64,000 nt of DNA, from NCBI RefSeq assembly GCF_023159225.1, contig NC_063167.1, positions 4,514,234 through 4,578,233 on the forward strand. The letters are read 5' to 3'. Below, in pieces: positions 10,444-22,855 of the stretch. Within the stretch, counting starts at the first letter, position 1. Each line of letters begins with the position of its first letter. The notes beneath the pieces are model-generated. The model saw only the letters and a program-made list of their open reading frames with translations. It was not told the DNA's origin and did no database searches. The position numbers were made by a program, and so were the translations under genes. This DNA comes from Perognathus longimembris pacificus (Eukaryota > Chordata > Mammalia > Rodentia > Heteromyidae).

Positions 10444-13400
10444 ACATTTGTCTTCTGACAGTCTTGCCATGACATGGGTGTCACCCACAGTGAGCCCCCC
10501 CCCCCAAGATGGGGTAAGTTGAGCTCTCAGGGTAGACGTGGCTGCAGCTACTCCTTTCATTGTAATAGCTCCTCCTCTGGGAGAAATGTGGTTACTGGGA
10601 GCCAAGAGAAGCTGTCCTGGGCTGCTTTGGTGACCTTGGACTTCATCTCCAGCCTGCTACAACCATGTAGCATCCTGACTCGTGCACATGGGTATAGCGG
10701 AGGAGTCCCTTGAGTCTGTCCTTAAATGTCCCAGGTTTATCGGCCCCTTTCCCTCTTCAACACTGATGGAGTAGGAGACAAAAGAGCACAAAAGCATGGC
10801 AGCAAAGAATCAGGTGAGACAGGAGGAAAAGTCCAGAAGCTCATTGACCCTTCCTTGCAGACTCTCCTGCCTGAACTGGCCCTGGGCCTCCTTTCTGGGG
10901 AACTCTGATGGCATCTCACAACACCCTGCTCCATTCCCCCCAGGACAGGGGTCCCCTTCTGTCTAGCTCATCCATGCTCCACGGTGGGTGTCGAGAAGCC
11001 ACTCGTAGCCCCTGTCTACCTTGCTGTCTCAGTGAGGGTCATGGTGCTGTGTTTGAATCATGCTTATTTCCCTAGTAATGGCCTCTGTGTAAACATAGCT
11101 GTGCAAAGCAGGCACCAGGCACTAACTATGAAAGGACGGAATAGCCCTGGGCTGGGTGGCCAGTGCGTGGGACACAGCAGGACAGGGATAGCACATGCAG
11201 GGTCCTGCACAACTAGCTGCTGTTTCAGGCATTCACTGGGGTCTCGCATGTCCTCCCTGAAGATAAGAGGACTGCTGTACATGTCATGTCAGCAAAGCAG
11301 ATAAGGCCTCAAATCTCAGAGCAGCATCTTTTCCTGATCATCTGCCCCTCGGCCACCAGGAAGGAACCCAAAGAGGTGACTGCCTCACTGGAGAGGTCAC
11401 CTTGAGAACTTGGCTCACAGAATCCCAGGGGTTGTGTTTCTCTGTAAAACTCACTCTTTTGTCTCAAGCCCAGATCTTCTTGATTGGGAAATAAGCTATC
11501 TCAGCCATTCCTGCGTCTTGGAGCGGAAGGAGACTGTTCTGAGTTCAAGGGCTGGCACTGGCATGGGAAGCCACGACCGGAGCAAGTCTCCTAGCTTCTC
11601 TGAGTCCATTTCCTCAGCACTCACATAGAGCTCTCCATTACAAGGTTCTTCTTACAAGGAGAACTGAGGGCAAGGAGCCATGTAACGCCCCAGCCCAGGC
11701 CAGCCTGCCCACGCACACAGAAGGTACAGGGACGGACTTGAGTCTGCTCCGGGCAGTAGCCCTCGGTGTCACCCTGTCCTTCCCCCTTGTGTGGCCTCAG
11801 AGCCCCTTGGTCACATTCCCTCTCTTCCCCACGTAGACCATGAGGAAAGGACCCTCTCCTCGTCCCCGGCCTCACCTCCAGACTCTGGCCCCCAGCAACA
11901 CAAGGAAGGGCCAGCTGTGTAGTGAATGGAGTGGGCACCTCCACCAAGGTGCCTCCCCAGCCAGCGTAGATGGCTCCCAGCCTGGCACAGCCCCGGGGCT
12001 CCCCACCCAGTGTGGGGGAGGAGAGGGCTCTATGCAGGGCTCTATGCCTCACGCCGGTTCTGGCTCTCCATTCGTCTTGCATTAAGCGTCATTCTCTACT
12101 TTTGGAAGAGTCGTCTACTTTCTCCGCACCAGGAACCTCGGACCCCAGAAGACTAACTTCCGGCTGTTTATGCCCTCCTCGTCTCCAAGGCTTTGGCTGG
12201 AAACTTGCCTCCTTGTGGTTGATCCAGCCAGTTCTGATGATATTTTTACAGCACCTTCCTAATTTACTGCCTTGTTTATGACTATAGGAAAAGGCCACAC
12301 ATCAGGGGACACCATGAAGCAAGAAGACGCGCCCCCTCTCCTTGTCAGCTCAAGTTGAGCATTGTAATTTACACGAAAACCTGGTGGCTCAGGGTGTTTG
12401 CCGCCCGCAGTACCAGTTTCTTCTCCCATTATGAGAATGAGATAATTAAAATACTTCCTTGTTGCTTTCGAATTAGGTTAGCTCGGCCCAATTGCAGAGG
12501 CCAGTTTGAAAGCTGTTATGTTGTTTGGCTTGCAAGTTGGAGTCAACAAATTTTTTTTTCCAGAAAAAAAAATTTTCTTTAAGATCACCTTGATCCTGGA
12601 TTAGACCTAGAGAAGGAAAGTAGTGACGTTTTTCCAATGTGACCGGGACATTTTGCACCCCAGACAAGGGTTTTAGGGAAGCAGCGTAGATGGTAGACTC
12701 CCGGCTCATCTCACATGGCAGGAGAAGCACAGAGGAGTAACGGTGAGACCAGTGCCGAGAAGGACGTGTGTCGTTCATCTCCCACCCACCGCCATCACTG
12801 AGCAACGCCATGGAGAGATGCCTGCTCCTCCGAAGGGGATTCCCAGCGGTAACAGGCTCTTCCGGGACGGGAGTCCACAGCTCCACCATGGCCCCAAAGA
12901 CCCAGGTGCTTCTGACTCGTAGCCCGGCCATCTTGAGGGGTGGCTTCGGGCTCCCGCTGCGCGCCAGCTGACTACAGCACAGTTTCCGTCATGCGCGTCG
13001 ACATCTCAAGGAAAAGGGGGTGAAGGTCCAACACCCCTGTGGTGGAAGCGAGCTTTCCTGGGATCCCTGGCCTCCTCTTGCCTCGATTGCTGGAACTGGG
13101 GTGCACGCCTACTCCTCGACAATGCCCAGCCAGCCCTCTCACCCTTGGGGTCACTCGCCCAGCCCCTGGTCATGGCTGCACAGGAAGGAATAGATGTGCT
13201 TAGGGACTAAACCCTGCAGACAATGTGACAACATCTACCATGCAGCCAAGGAAGGCCCACGTAAGAAATGTTGGATGTGTTCAAAGAAATGTATATGTAG
13301 GAAAGCAAAAGTAACCAGACATGAACCCCAAGAATAGACGGAGCTAGACCCTCCCCTTAACTTCCCCTAAGCACAGCATTTCTTCCCCCCACCCCATACC

Positions 13401-15251
13401 TTTTGGGGTATTAAAAGTTAAGCAACATGGTACCAAGTGAGTAAAACAGGAGCTGGGCCCCCTGAGGAGCCCGTGGTTCTCCAACAGATGTGATTTAGCA
13501 TCCCAGGGGATGTTCAGTGGTTTGTGGAGACTTTCTGTCATCGCCATTTGAGCGTGTCACCAGCCTTCAGTGACAGAGGTCAGGGCTAAAGCTAAACATA
13601 TTATCTGCAAAGGACCGGCCTCCAGAACAAAGAATCAGGCAGCCCAAAAAATCTCTAGGGTTGTAAGGCTGAGAACCTTTGTCTTGGACTGGTGTTTATC
13701 CAGGGTACTCCCATAATGCCTTGCTCTCTGGGGAAAGGGACAGAGGAAGACGGCTTTCCAGCTATGCCTGCTGAAAACTAGAGAACTCAGAGCCCGGCCT
13801 GGCCTCTTCTCTCCTCACCCAGGGTTTCCTTTGCTTCCTACAAATAGGTGGAGCTATATAAAGAGATCTGTTTGCCCAATGGAGGACAGAGCCAGGGTTC
13901 ACCATCCTAGTACCTAAACCAGTACCTGCAGATTGTGTCTCCCATTGATGTGGGTTGGAAGGAGGCAGAAGGGGGCCAGAGGAAAGGGCTGGGAGTGAGC
14001 ATCCAAGATACAATTCAGAGGCCAGGGCCCTCCAGGAAATCCTTGGTTGAGGCTGGGAGATCAGCCAAGTCTCAGCTGAAGAACAAGCACCACCCAGGAG
14101 GAAGTCGGAGAAACTTTGCTCGAAGAAATAGAGCCTTGAAACCAAGCCAAAGGATCCTTTGGCCCTTTGAGCAGGTGGAAAGAAATGTCAGTCCTGAAGA
14201 CAGGTACAGAGAAGGTAGAGCTGAGAGAGGATGGGAGACAGATAGAGAGACAGAGAGAAAGATATAGACACACGGAGAGTCAAAGGGTGGTGAGGGGTGG
14301 CATTTGTGAAAATTCCATCGAATGATTTGAGGAGCAGGGGTGGGGGCATGGCAAGGTCCCCCCCAGAGAGCTTGACTGGGGTCCGTCGCACGGGAGGGAA
14401 GGGGCAGTTCTGAGCACTGGACGATGCCTCCCCCTGGGTTGGCCTTGGGGAGCGGGGGGGTGTATTGTCATGACAGAAGCTGGTGGCCGCTGGACAGCCA
14501 AGAACTCTGGGAGGGTCCCAGCTCACCCCACTTCATGGTGACAGACGGCAGCAGGAGTTCTGTTATCGTGTCAGTGTCACCTGTCAGCCTCAGCAGAATT
14601 CTTCACCAGGGGCTGCAGTCTCCGGGACGTCAGGAATTTTCTGTGGGCTCCTGAGACATTTGCTAAACCAGGCACCAGGCAAGAGGAGCCAAGCACCATC
14701 CTTCCATGCCGATCTCCAATATTAGCATTGCCAGGAGCCCTGGTGAGCCTTGTCCAGGTGCCACTGCTCCGTGGCGCTACACCCCTCAGAGTTAATAAGA
14801 AACAAGGAATTAATTTCCTGCCAGGTGCCTCTGCCCAGCAGCGCCAGCCCGCACCCTCCATCCCCAGCATGCACTTACATAATGAGCAAGGGGAGATAGG
14901 TAACATCTTTCTGGAAGTTTCCCAGACAAGGGAGGGGAAAGTGTGTAAGGGTGTACCCCTGTGCACAGTGTGTATGTGGAGGGGAGGGGGGTAACAGCAC
15001 TAGCCCAGGACCCTGCCATTCTAGAAAGGTCACTTTGACTGTCCCTTGCTGTGGTTGACTGCCAAGTTCCAGGCACTAGCTCATCTCTGCCACATCTTGG
15101 CTTGCCTGAGCCTCCGGAGACACAATGCCAAGAAGAGAGTCAGGCGCCTTCCCAGGGTGACCTCATGTGACTTTGCCGTCACAGCAAACCGTTGCTTTTA
15201 CAGAAAAAGCTGTCTAACCGAGCATTAGAAACCTCCAAAGCTAAAAACCAA
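10444..15251. other. Intron with MIR-like piece and an AT-rich island
   Basis: 11515-11625 resembles a MIR (GAGTTCAAGGGCTGGCAC, CTTCTCTGAGTCCATTTCCT). 12350-12600 is AT-rich and unique (ATGAGATAATTAAAATAC, TTTCGAATTAGG), a candidate conserved element. 14215-14280 is a short GAGA-type purine patch. The remainder shows nothing I can name. Confidence 0.4.
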
Positions 15252-15469
15252 AGCTGGGCTCTGGTGTCTCATACCTGTAATCCTAGCAGCTCTAGAGGCT
15301 GGGATCTGAGGATCATGGCTCAAAGCCAGCCTGGGTAGGAAAGCCCAGGAGACTCTGATCTCCAATTAACTGCAAAAAGCAAGAAGTAGAACTGTGGATT
15401 CAGTGGCAGAGCACCAGCCTTGTGAGAAAAGGCTAAGGGACAGTGCCTAGGCCCTGAGTTTAAGCCCCA

Positions 15470-15541
<72 letters not shown>
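15252..15541 (+). mobile_element. B1-like/Geo SINE with (CT)n(CA)n tail
   Basis: The left arm has CATACCTGTAATCCTAGCAG; the right monomer has AGTGGCAGAGCACCAGCC and CCTGAGTTTAAGCCCCAGTA. The tail has become a compound microsatellite of about 15 CT and 18 CA dinucleotides (15474-15541). Confidence 0.9.
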
Positions 15542-15542
<1 letters not shown>

Positions 15543-16384
15543 AAGGACAATTATTTTAAAGGCTCAGTAAAGCTCAACTTGCTCATTTAGTGTGTGAAAC
15601 CTAGAGGCAGGCAGGGGTTGTTTTCTTCTTACATTCATTAATCAATGACTTGTTCTGCTGGGACCCGCCATAATCTCTCTCTCCATCCTCACGATGTGGC
15701 CAAGAGCTATTAAGTCACTGGCCCAAGAACACACAGCATTTCAAGAGGCCCGGATGAGAGGGGAGGGGAGAGGGGAGGGTGAGTCTGCCTCCACCTGCAA
15801 CTTCTGTACATCATCTAGCTTCAGGCAAGATAGCACAGTGACGTGTACCTTCGTATTTTTATTCCAGAACTAGTATCTGTTACTGAAAATGGCAGACTTC
15901 ATCATCATCATAACCCTTCCTTCCTCCCCCCATCCAACAAATAACCAACAAAACAGATTGTTCTTCCTCCGTCGGGGGACCTGGGGTGGCTTCCTCCCTG
16001 ACTGGTGAGATTGTGTGTTGAGCCCTGCCTCTTGGCTGCTTGTGTCGGAGCTTCCTGGTGACTGTCTCTCCCTGTGTGGAGATTTTCTTTCCAAGGAGAG
16101 ATTGAATCTTCAGTTCAATGGGGAGGCTCATTCAATATTAACGTGTTCCTGGACCGTTTCGCTTATTCCACAAATATTTACTGAGCTCTACTCTGGGCCC
16201 CGTGCCAGGTCAGATGCTGAGGGAGCAAGGCAGACATAGAGCTGTCACGATGGAATTCAGCCCCAGTCGGGCCCTTTCTCACCCTGCCACACCACAGCCC
16301 TGGATTTATTTTCTGGGGGGAGAGGGGGTTGGTTTGGTTTGGTTCATTTCACAGCTATTTTCCTGAGTATTTGCTTTGTTTTGT
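15542..16384. other. Intron; possible old repeat fragment at 16150-16250
   Basis: 16160-16235 reads ACAAATATTTACTGAGCTCT then GTGCCAGGTCAGATGCTGAG, wording typical of ancient interspersed repeats (L2/MER-like). 15755-15782 is a GGGGA-rich patch able to form a G-quadruplex. Otherwise unremarkable. Confidence 0.35.
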
Positions 16385-16612
16385 TTGTGTCCATACTAGG
16401 GCTTGAACTCAGGGCCTGGGCCTTGTCCCTGAGCTTTTTTGTTCAAGGACAGTACTCTATAATTTGAGCCACAGCTCCACTTCTAGCTTTTTGGTAGTTA
16501 ATTGGAGAATAGATTGTTGGGACTTTCCTGCCCAGACTGTCTTTGAACCTTGATCCGCAGATCTCAGCTTCTTGAGGAGCTAGAATTACAGCCATGAGCC
16601 GCCACTCCCAGT
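16385..16612 (-). mobile_element. B1-like/Geo dimeric SINE, minus strand
   Basis: The reversed right monomer reads GGGCTTGAACTCAGGGCCTG, then TTTGAGCCACAGCTCCACTT. The reversed left arm reads TTCCTGCCCAGACTGTCTTT and ATTACAGCCATGAGCCGCC. Confidence 0.88.
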
Positions 16613-17634
16613 GTTCTACCCTAGGTCTTTGTCCCTATTCTCTGTGCCTGGGCCTGTCATCCCTGAATCCTCCCTCCCCCTACCACCACCCCCACAACCT
16701 CTCACTACTACTTCAAAGTCAGCTCCAGTTCCTTGCCCAGGGACCTTCCCCAAACTCCCCAGATGAGCTGGCCTCTGCCTCACCCTCCATCTCCGTCATG
16801 ATACCTTACCCTTCCCCAGATGGCCTTCCTGTGTATTTATAGCTTGTCTCTTTGAGGGCAGAGATTTAATTTTACTCATGGTAGATTCCAAACCTAGACC
16901 AGTCCCTGACACCTTGTGGCTCTTGAAAGACAGCTGTTGAGTGAACGAATGAATGATGAATCGGTGGGTGATGGATGAATGAACAGCCTGTGTGAAGCTA
17001 GTGGATAAGGAACCTCTCTCCCTCTAATTGGCTATGAATCCCCCTCAAGGCGACCACTGGTAAGTGGTTAAGCTGGAGCCCCTCCGGTCATCCCATCCTC
17101 ACAAGTCAGCCGGCTGTGCCTTGCTCTCAGACACTGAAGAAAGCACAGGAAGTAGAGAAGTACTTTTTTGTTTCTGTCTGTTAGTATCTTTCTCCCTCTG
17201 TAAGAGAGCCGCTAGCTCCGTCCTGATAGGCAGCCGACTGAAGTGCCATCCCCGGCAGCTCACGCTTCTTAAGAGCTCCATGGCAACGGGGTTTGCAAAT
17301 ACCAGCAAGGATTCCTTCCAAAGGGACTCTGCCCCCACACGAAACAGAACATTTGCGGTGAAGTTTAAACACAGTTTTTGAGCGGCACTGTTCAGATTCT
17401 TTCACACTTCACAAACACTTGCTTTGCAAACACGGATGTCCCAGTCACCCTGGGCCTGCGCCAAGGCCCCCAGCCCAGCGTCTGTTTTCTCAGCTTCAAG
17501 GCAGCTGCGGTGAGACTTCAAAACAAACAGGGCCACAGAACTGTGGGTCTCCCAGCCAAAAAGTGTGTGTGTGTGTGTGTGTGTACACATGCATGTGTGT
17601 GTTATGCACACATGCAGACATGAGAACCAAGGAG
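16613..17634. other. Intron with an L2-like remnant and a (TG)n tract
   Basis: 16845-16980 (CTCTTTGAGGGCAGAGATTT, ending GAACGAATGAATGATGAAT) looks like an old L2-type 3' end. 17563-17603 is a TG microsatellite. A half-perfect RFX X-box (CCATGGCAAC) lies at 17278-17287 in GC-neutral unique sequence. Confidence 0.4.
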
Positions 17635-17715
17635 TGAGGGGAATGGGGTTTCAGCTTTAGAGCACTTGCCAAGCAAGATCAAGGCTTTGAGTTCAATCTC
17701 CAGTACTGGAAAAAA
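17635..17715 (+). mobile_element. ID-like SINE monomer
   Basis: tRNA-like body: TTTAGAGCACTTGCCAAGC and TTTGAGTTCAATCTCCAGTA, ending in an A-run. It is a single monomer without the Geo half. Confidence 0.75.
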
Positions 17716-17747
17716 AAATGCCTTAAGAGACAAAGAGAGGAGGAGAG

Positions 17748-17940
17748 AAAAGCTGATCACTGGTGACTCAAGCCTGTAGTCCTAGCTACTCAAGAGGCTG
17801 AGATCAGAGGATCAAGGTTTGAAACTAGCCTGGGGAGAAAAATCCACACAAGATGCCCATTTCCAAAAGAAATAGCAAAAAGCCAGACTGGAAGTGTGGC
17901 TCAAGTGGTAGAGTACCAAGCAAGCAAGCAAACCTTTTGT
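17748..17940 (+). mobile_element. B1-like/Geo SINE, 3'-truncated
   Basis: The left arm CTAGCTACTCAAGAGGCTGA is followed by AAAAAGCCAGACTGGAAGTG and GTGGCTCAAGTGGTAGAGTA. It breaks off into an AAGC repeat before the second half of the right monomer. Confidence 0.8.
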
Positions 17941-19626
17941 GTATGAGAAATCGTCTTGGTACACAGTTCACTTCCATGGATAAAACAGCAGAAATTAGGT
18001 TTAAGTAAGGTCCATGGAAGTGTCCCCAGGTGCAGGTGAGGGTTTGTGAAGTTTCCCTCTAAAAGCAGGGGCTCTTCACTTAGGGGCCTTGACTATGATC
18101 ACAGAATAAGAATTTCTGGACAAGCTACAAGGGTAAGAAAACTTCGCAGAACTTTGTTGAGTAAGTAAGCAACCTGGCAAGCAGACAGGCAGATACACAG
18201 AAAGCAGAAGACACGCTCTAACAGCATGTGGGTACTATCAAAGGGAGAGAGACACAGAGTTCTTTGACATCTGGGCTCTTTGTATGATAACGGCAGGGGT
18301 CTGACTTAAAGTTACGCAACGATAGGTGTTGATCTTTGCTCTCAACCACTCGATGGGTGCGCTGGCACTTTCTAAATTCCTGGCTCTTGCTTGCCATTCT
18401 GATTGTCTATATTTGAGGTCCACCCTTTAATTTGGTGGGGGGGGGGGGCATTTCTCTCAGGAAAGGATGCATCCCTCCACCAAATGGATGCTAATTCTTG
18501 CGGTAAGGAGTACATCCTGCTGCCTCTCTTTAAAGCAAAGACGGGGCTGCGCCAGGCCTCATTTTTCCCTAACCCACCCTTCCTCACTTTCCCCTCAAGT
18601 GACTTGGGTCCCTTAATCTTAAGGGAAGTAGATGGCTGAGTGCCACCTGCACTTGCGTTAAGCTTCCGGTTTTGAATTCCTGGCAGCCAGGTCCCTTGCC
18701 TCGTTTTCCGTGGTCTGTCCTGCCTCAGAAGGTCCTTGCAGCGGATCTCTGCGCCTCAGCCTCCTCCTTGGACTCTGCTCTCGGAGAGTCTGGGGTCTGG
18801 AGCTGGCAGCGGGCGGGCGGGCGGGTCAGGAAGCAGAGGCTGGCGGTGGGCAGGTGCGGTGGGCAGCTTCAGGAGTCCCAGGAGAGAGGAGCTTTCCTTG
18901 GTCGGGAGATGAGGAGGTTGCTAGGGCGATGACGGAGCCAGGCCTCCACACGCAGCGAGACGTGTGAGACTCCAGAGCTGGGACCCGGGTGGGCAGAGCA
19001 GGCTAAGTGGCTGCGCAGTGAGAGCCGAGGCCCACGCGAAGGGGTCCCGGGGAGGGGGGGGAGTTGAGGAGCGACCGACAGGGCCCCCAGGACTGCGGCT
19101 GGGTCACAGGGGACAGGGGAGCACGGGAGGCCCGTGCGCTGGGCTCACGAGGTGGCTCTGAGAGTCGGAGGCTGGGGTCATGGGTCAGGGCCCCGCGGCC
19201 AGGCACCAAGGCCAGATTAGGGCAGTGGCCTTGGGGACAGAGAAAACCCTTCCTCCCCCCCCCCCCCCCCCCGGCTGCCTCTTCCTCCTCCCACTCTCTG
19301 GGTGGGTGCCTGGAGTCACAGCCGCCTGGCGGCCCTGAGCGCCGGCAGGCTCAGTGCTGCCCCCACTGGAGAACGTGGGTCTTGCACCGTGAGCCCGAGG
19401 CCCAGGGCTCCCACCTCAAGTGAGAGGGAGACACTGAGCCCTACAGGGCATGGGCACCTGCCCCTTCCCCCCCTCTCCTCCCCCCCCGTCCTCAGGGGAC
19501 ATCTGGGGGGCGCGGGGGGCTTCCTCTCGGCTGTGCGCAGCGGCTGGCATCGAGCAGCCCCGCGGCTGGCTGGCACCAGTGGCTTTGGAACGCAGGCGGG
19601 AAGGTTTTCTGGGAAGCGGCTCCTTG
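17941..19626. other. Intron turning into CpG-rich sequence at 18690-19600
   Basis: 18060-18420 is moderately AT-rich unique sequence with no named element. From 18690 on, CpG dinucleotides are common. There is a perfect G-quadruplex motif of four GGG runs with one-base loops at 18811-18825 and a long C-run at 19255-19272. This could be an intragenic CpG island; no exon was recognised. Confidence 0.4.
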
Positions 19627-19810
19627 GTTGCAGTTCTGGGGCTTGAACCCAGGGCCTCACACATGGTAGATTAACACTTGGCGTGCCACACCTTGTGTTT
19701 GTTTGTTTTTGAGACAACATCTTACTAAGTTGTCCGCGCTAGCCAGCCCTTGCTTCCGCCCTGCTCCAGCCTCTGGACTAGCCGGGAATACGGGTGCACC
19801 ACCAAGATGG
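19627..19810 (-). mobile_element. Minus-strand ID-like fragment plus B1-like monomer
   Basis: TGGGGCTTGAACCCAGGGCC matches the reversed ID/Geo box-B region. It is followed after GTTTGTTTGTTTTTGAGACA by a reversed B1-like body (TTACTAAGTTGTCC, CTAGCCGGGAATACGGGTGC). It is old and may be two insertions. Confidence 0.6.
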
Positions 19811-21236
19811 TGTCTGAGAGCTCGTTTCCCAGGCATGGGCTCTGGGCAAGGGCAGGCCTGCAGCCCGGCCTGCCTGTGCCATTCAAACTGCGGTCCCCTT
19901 AGTACCCAAAGAGGGCTCCAGGTTATCAGCGGGCTCCAGGAGCCGCTGGAGAAAGGAGGGCTAGAAGGAGGGATTTTAAAAGAAAGTAACAAAAGGCAGT
20001 GTTTTTAATCCAAACCTTGCTTTTCCGTGGCTTTATTAACCACAATTATTTCTGTGATCACATGTTATCTCGTCCTAGCAAGGTATTGAAGAGGAGCTGG
20101 GGAAGACATTTAGAAAACAAACCACACAGCCCATTTAATCATGACTCTGGCTGAAACAACGGCAGGCACCTCCCTGTCCCGGTGCCGGAGCATGGGAGTC
20201 CTGACGAGGCCATGTGCTGGGGAGCCCCGGGCTCATCCTCAGCTGCCTCCAGCAGCGACCTGTTTGTCAGCCAAGGGACGGCGTCGGGCTTTGTGTCTTC
20301 ACAGGATCTGGTGGAAGGCTCCCCGTAGCCCCGGCAGGTGCTCTTCCAGAGCAGCGGAAGGGGGCCCGGGTCTCCCCAACCTGCTCAGAACAGCGGCTCT
20401 GGCTTCCACCCCACCAGGAAGATGCTAGACAGGAAGGAGGGTCTCCCGCCGAGGGGCCTGTGTGAGGTCAAGGGGCAAAGGAGGACGCTGGCTGGGAAGG
20501 AGTCCCGGGCTGAATGTCACTCGGGCAGGTGCCGGGAAGCTCTGCCCATCGGCCCTGCGGTGGGACGCCTGCAGTCAGGAGGGGGAGGGCAGCAAGGCGG
20601 CGGCGGGAAGGCAGGGAGGCCGCAGGGCCTCGCCCTCCTCCTCATCCTCCACCGCCTCTGCTTCCCAGGCAGGAAGCGGGAGGGAGCGGGAGGCTCGGCC
20701 TGCCGTTCTCTTTGTTTTCCCCTTGTTTTATTACCCTTCGTTTTAAGAGGTAGAGGCCCATGATTTGCAAGATCCTTGAGGGCCTTTCCTGCACAAGTGA
20801 AAACGCATAAAGCATCCAGGCAAGGGGATGAATTATAAGCACTAGAAACAAAAAGGTTTGGGCGGCCTGGGGTTGGTTCGCTTGCTGCCTGTGCCATCCA
20901 GAGGCAGGCTAGAGGTGGCCCCGACGGCCCAAAAGAACCCCCCTAGTGTGGCCTCGGACGTGCAGGGTCACCTCTCACACGGCCCTGGAGACTCTCAGGA
21001 CAGGGAGTTCGGTTTCCTCCCGGCACCCTGAAGATAACCAGGGTCTCAAAGACCCTGTTTGCACAGTGGGGCAAGCGTGGCTGGTGTTAGCACATCAAAC
21101 AGCCGGCAACATGCGTCCTTTGGAGATGACATTGCTTCCCTAATGCCGGCGAAGAATTTTGTAATTTGTCCTATGAGAGCTTTGGTCTATAAGAAAAAAA
21201 AAAAATAGACCTCCCCCCCTCCAAATAAGCAATGTC
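19811..21236. other. Intron with two AT-rich unique islands
   Basis: 19970-20160 (AGTGTTTTTAATCC, TTTATTAACCACAATTATTT, AGAAAACAAACCACACAG) carries RUNX-type AACCACA and homeobox-type cores. 20700-20860 (TTTTATTACCC, GATGAATTATAAGC) is similar in composition. Both are candidate conserved enhancers judged only from composition and motif content. Between them lies GC-rich sequence. Confidence 0.35.
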
Positions 21237-21502
21237 TACACCAGCACCAGTGGCCCACATGGGTCGTAACCCTTGCTATTCAGGTGGCTGAGAACTGACG
21301 ATCCCAGCTGGAAACCAGCGTGGGCCGATAAATCCAAGCCAGTCCTATGTCCAGTTAGCCAGCAAAAAGCCAGACGTGGCTCAAGTCGTAGAGCACCAGC
21401 CTTGACTTTAAAAGCTAAGCGATAGTGCAAGGCCCTGAGTTCAAGCTCCAGTACAGGTGCGCGCGCGCACACACACACACTCACACACACACTCACACAC
21501 AA
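21237..21502 (+). mobile_element. B1-like/Geo SINE with (GC/AC)n tail
   Basis: The left arm is diverged (CTTGCTATTCAGGTGGCTGA). The right monomer ACGTGGCTCAAGTCGTAGAG ends CCTGAGTTCAAGCTCCAGTA. A GCGCGC/ACACAC microsatellite tail runs to 21502. Confidence 0.85.
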
Positions 21503-22635
21503 TCTTTTTTTTTTTTTTTTTGAGTTAGGGCTCTTGATGCCTACCACAGAAAATTCAGCTTGAATGGATTTCAAAGTAAAAGGCGGGATTGGGGGGCTCA
21601 AATCTGTGAAAGCTCTGGGGGGGGGGGGCTCCAGTCCGTGAAAGCTCCTGAGTGGTCTGGCTTCAGGTAGCAGGGATGTTGGGAGCGGATGGACAGGAAG
21701 GCACGAGAGCACGCCCGTCCTCCAGAGACGGCCATGCTGGCCCTTCCGTGTCACTGAGATCAGGCGGGGTTGACTCGCAGCTTAAGGGGGCGCTGTCCTG
21801 GGCAGACTCCCCAGCCCCGGAGCAGAGGGAGATGGGACGTCTTTGGAGAGAGTGGGAAAGAGGCGAGGGCACAGCGAAGCCTCTCCGCGCGCCGGGCTTT
21901 CTGAGGCCGGGGAGACGGCCACGTGGCCCCTGGGTCCTGCTCCAGGAGGACGCAAGTGGAAGGCCCGCAGTCCTCGGGGTTGCATTGTCCTCCGCTTGGC
22001 CAGCCTCCGTCCACCCTAACGGGACCCCTGCCTGCATCCCCGAGAACGGGTGGTGACCTCTAATAAATCAAAAGTCAGCTCAAGGTGCGCGCAAGAGGCA
22101 AACCGCACGCACACCAGCAACTGCGCCCCGGGTCTGACTCTGCCAGCCGCAGGACAGGCCCGAGCCGCCTTCACCCCTGGAAAGGGAAGGCCCTGGCAAG
22201 GGACGGATGACAGGTAGATGCCCAGCCCCCGGCTGGCGCCCCCTCTGGGGGGCGCTGGGCACTGCGGCGTCTCCCAGGGAGGGAGAGGCCGCCACCGTAG
22301 CCTGCTCTCCCAGCATCCCTTGCAGGCCAGCCGGCTAGGAACTAGTGTAATGTTTGTTGTGATCTCTTGGTATTTCCCAGCCCACGTTTCATTTGGTGTA
22401 AGGCCTCTCCTCTGTTTATTGTGCCCTGTGTGTGTCAGATTTCTTTGTGTTAAAATGAAACTCCCTGAAACCCTGGGGTAACGAGAGAGAGAGGCCCTTC
22501 CGAGCATTCTGGGAGGCAAAGGAAAAGGCACTCACTCCCCTTCGCCGCCTCTCTCTCTGATCCAAAAGATGGGAGTCCCGTTCCCTCGTAGTCTTGGTCT
22601 TCCCAGACAGAAAAAAAAAGAAAAGAAAAGACAAG
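21503..22635. other. GC-rich intron, no recognised element
   Basis: A T-run at 21506-21521 and a G-run at 21619-21628 are followed by unique GC-rich sequence. 22345-22470 is less GC-rich (GTAATGTTTGTTGTGATCTC). Nothing can be named with confidence. Confidence 0.35.
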
Positions 22636-22855
22636 ACACTTTGTGCCAGCACTGGGATTTGAACTCAGGGCCTGCATACTGTTCTAAGCCTTTTCACCGT
22701 CCGGCGGTCTCCCGCTTGAGCTACGCACAGCCCTAAGGGTGCCTGGAGAGAAGAGCCTCGCAGCCGTTCCGGCCCCGGCCGGCCTGCAGCCTCCGTCCTC
22801 GGGTCTCAGCCTCCTGCGTAGCTGGGATGGTAGCACGCGCCTCCAGGGTTTTGCT
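22636..22855 (-). mobile_element. B1-like/Geo or ID/B1 SINE, minus strand, diverged
   Basis: GGGATTTGAACTCAGGGCCT and CTTGAGCTACGCACAGCCCT are the reversed tRNA-like part. TCTCAGCCTCCTGCGTAGCT with GGATGGTAGCACGCGCC is the reversed B1-like arm. Confidence 0.7.
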
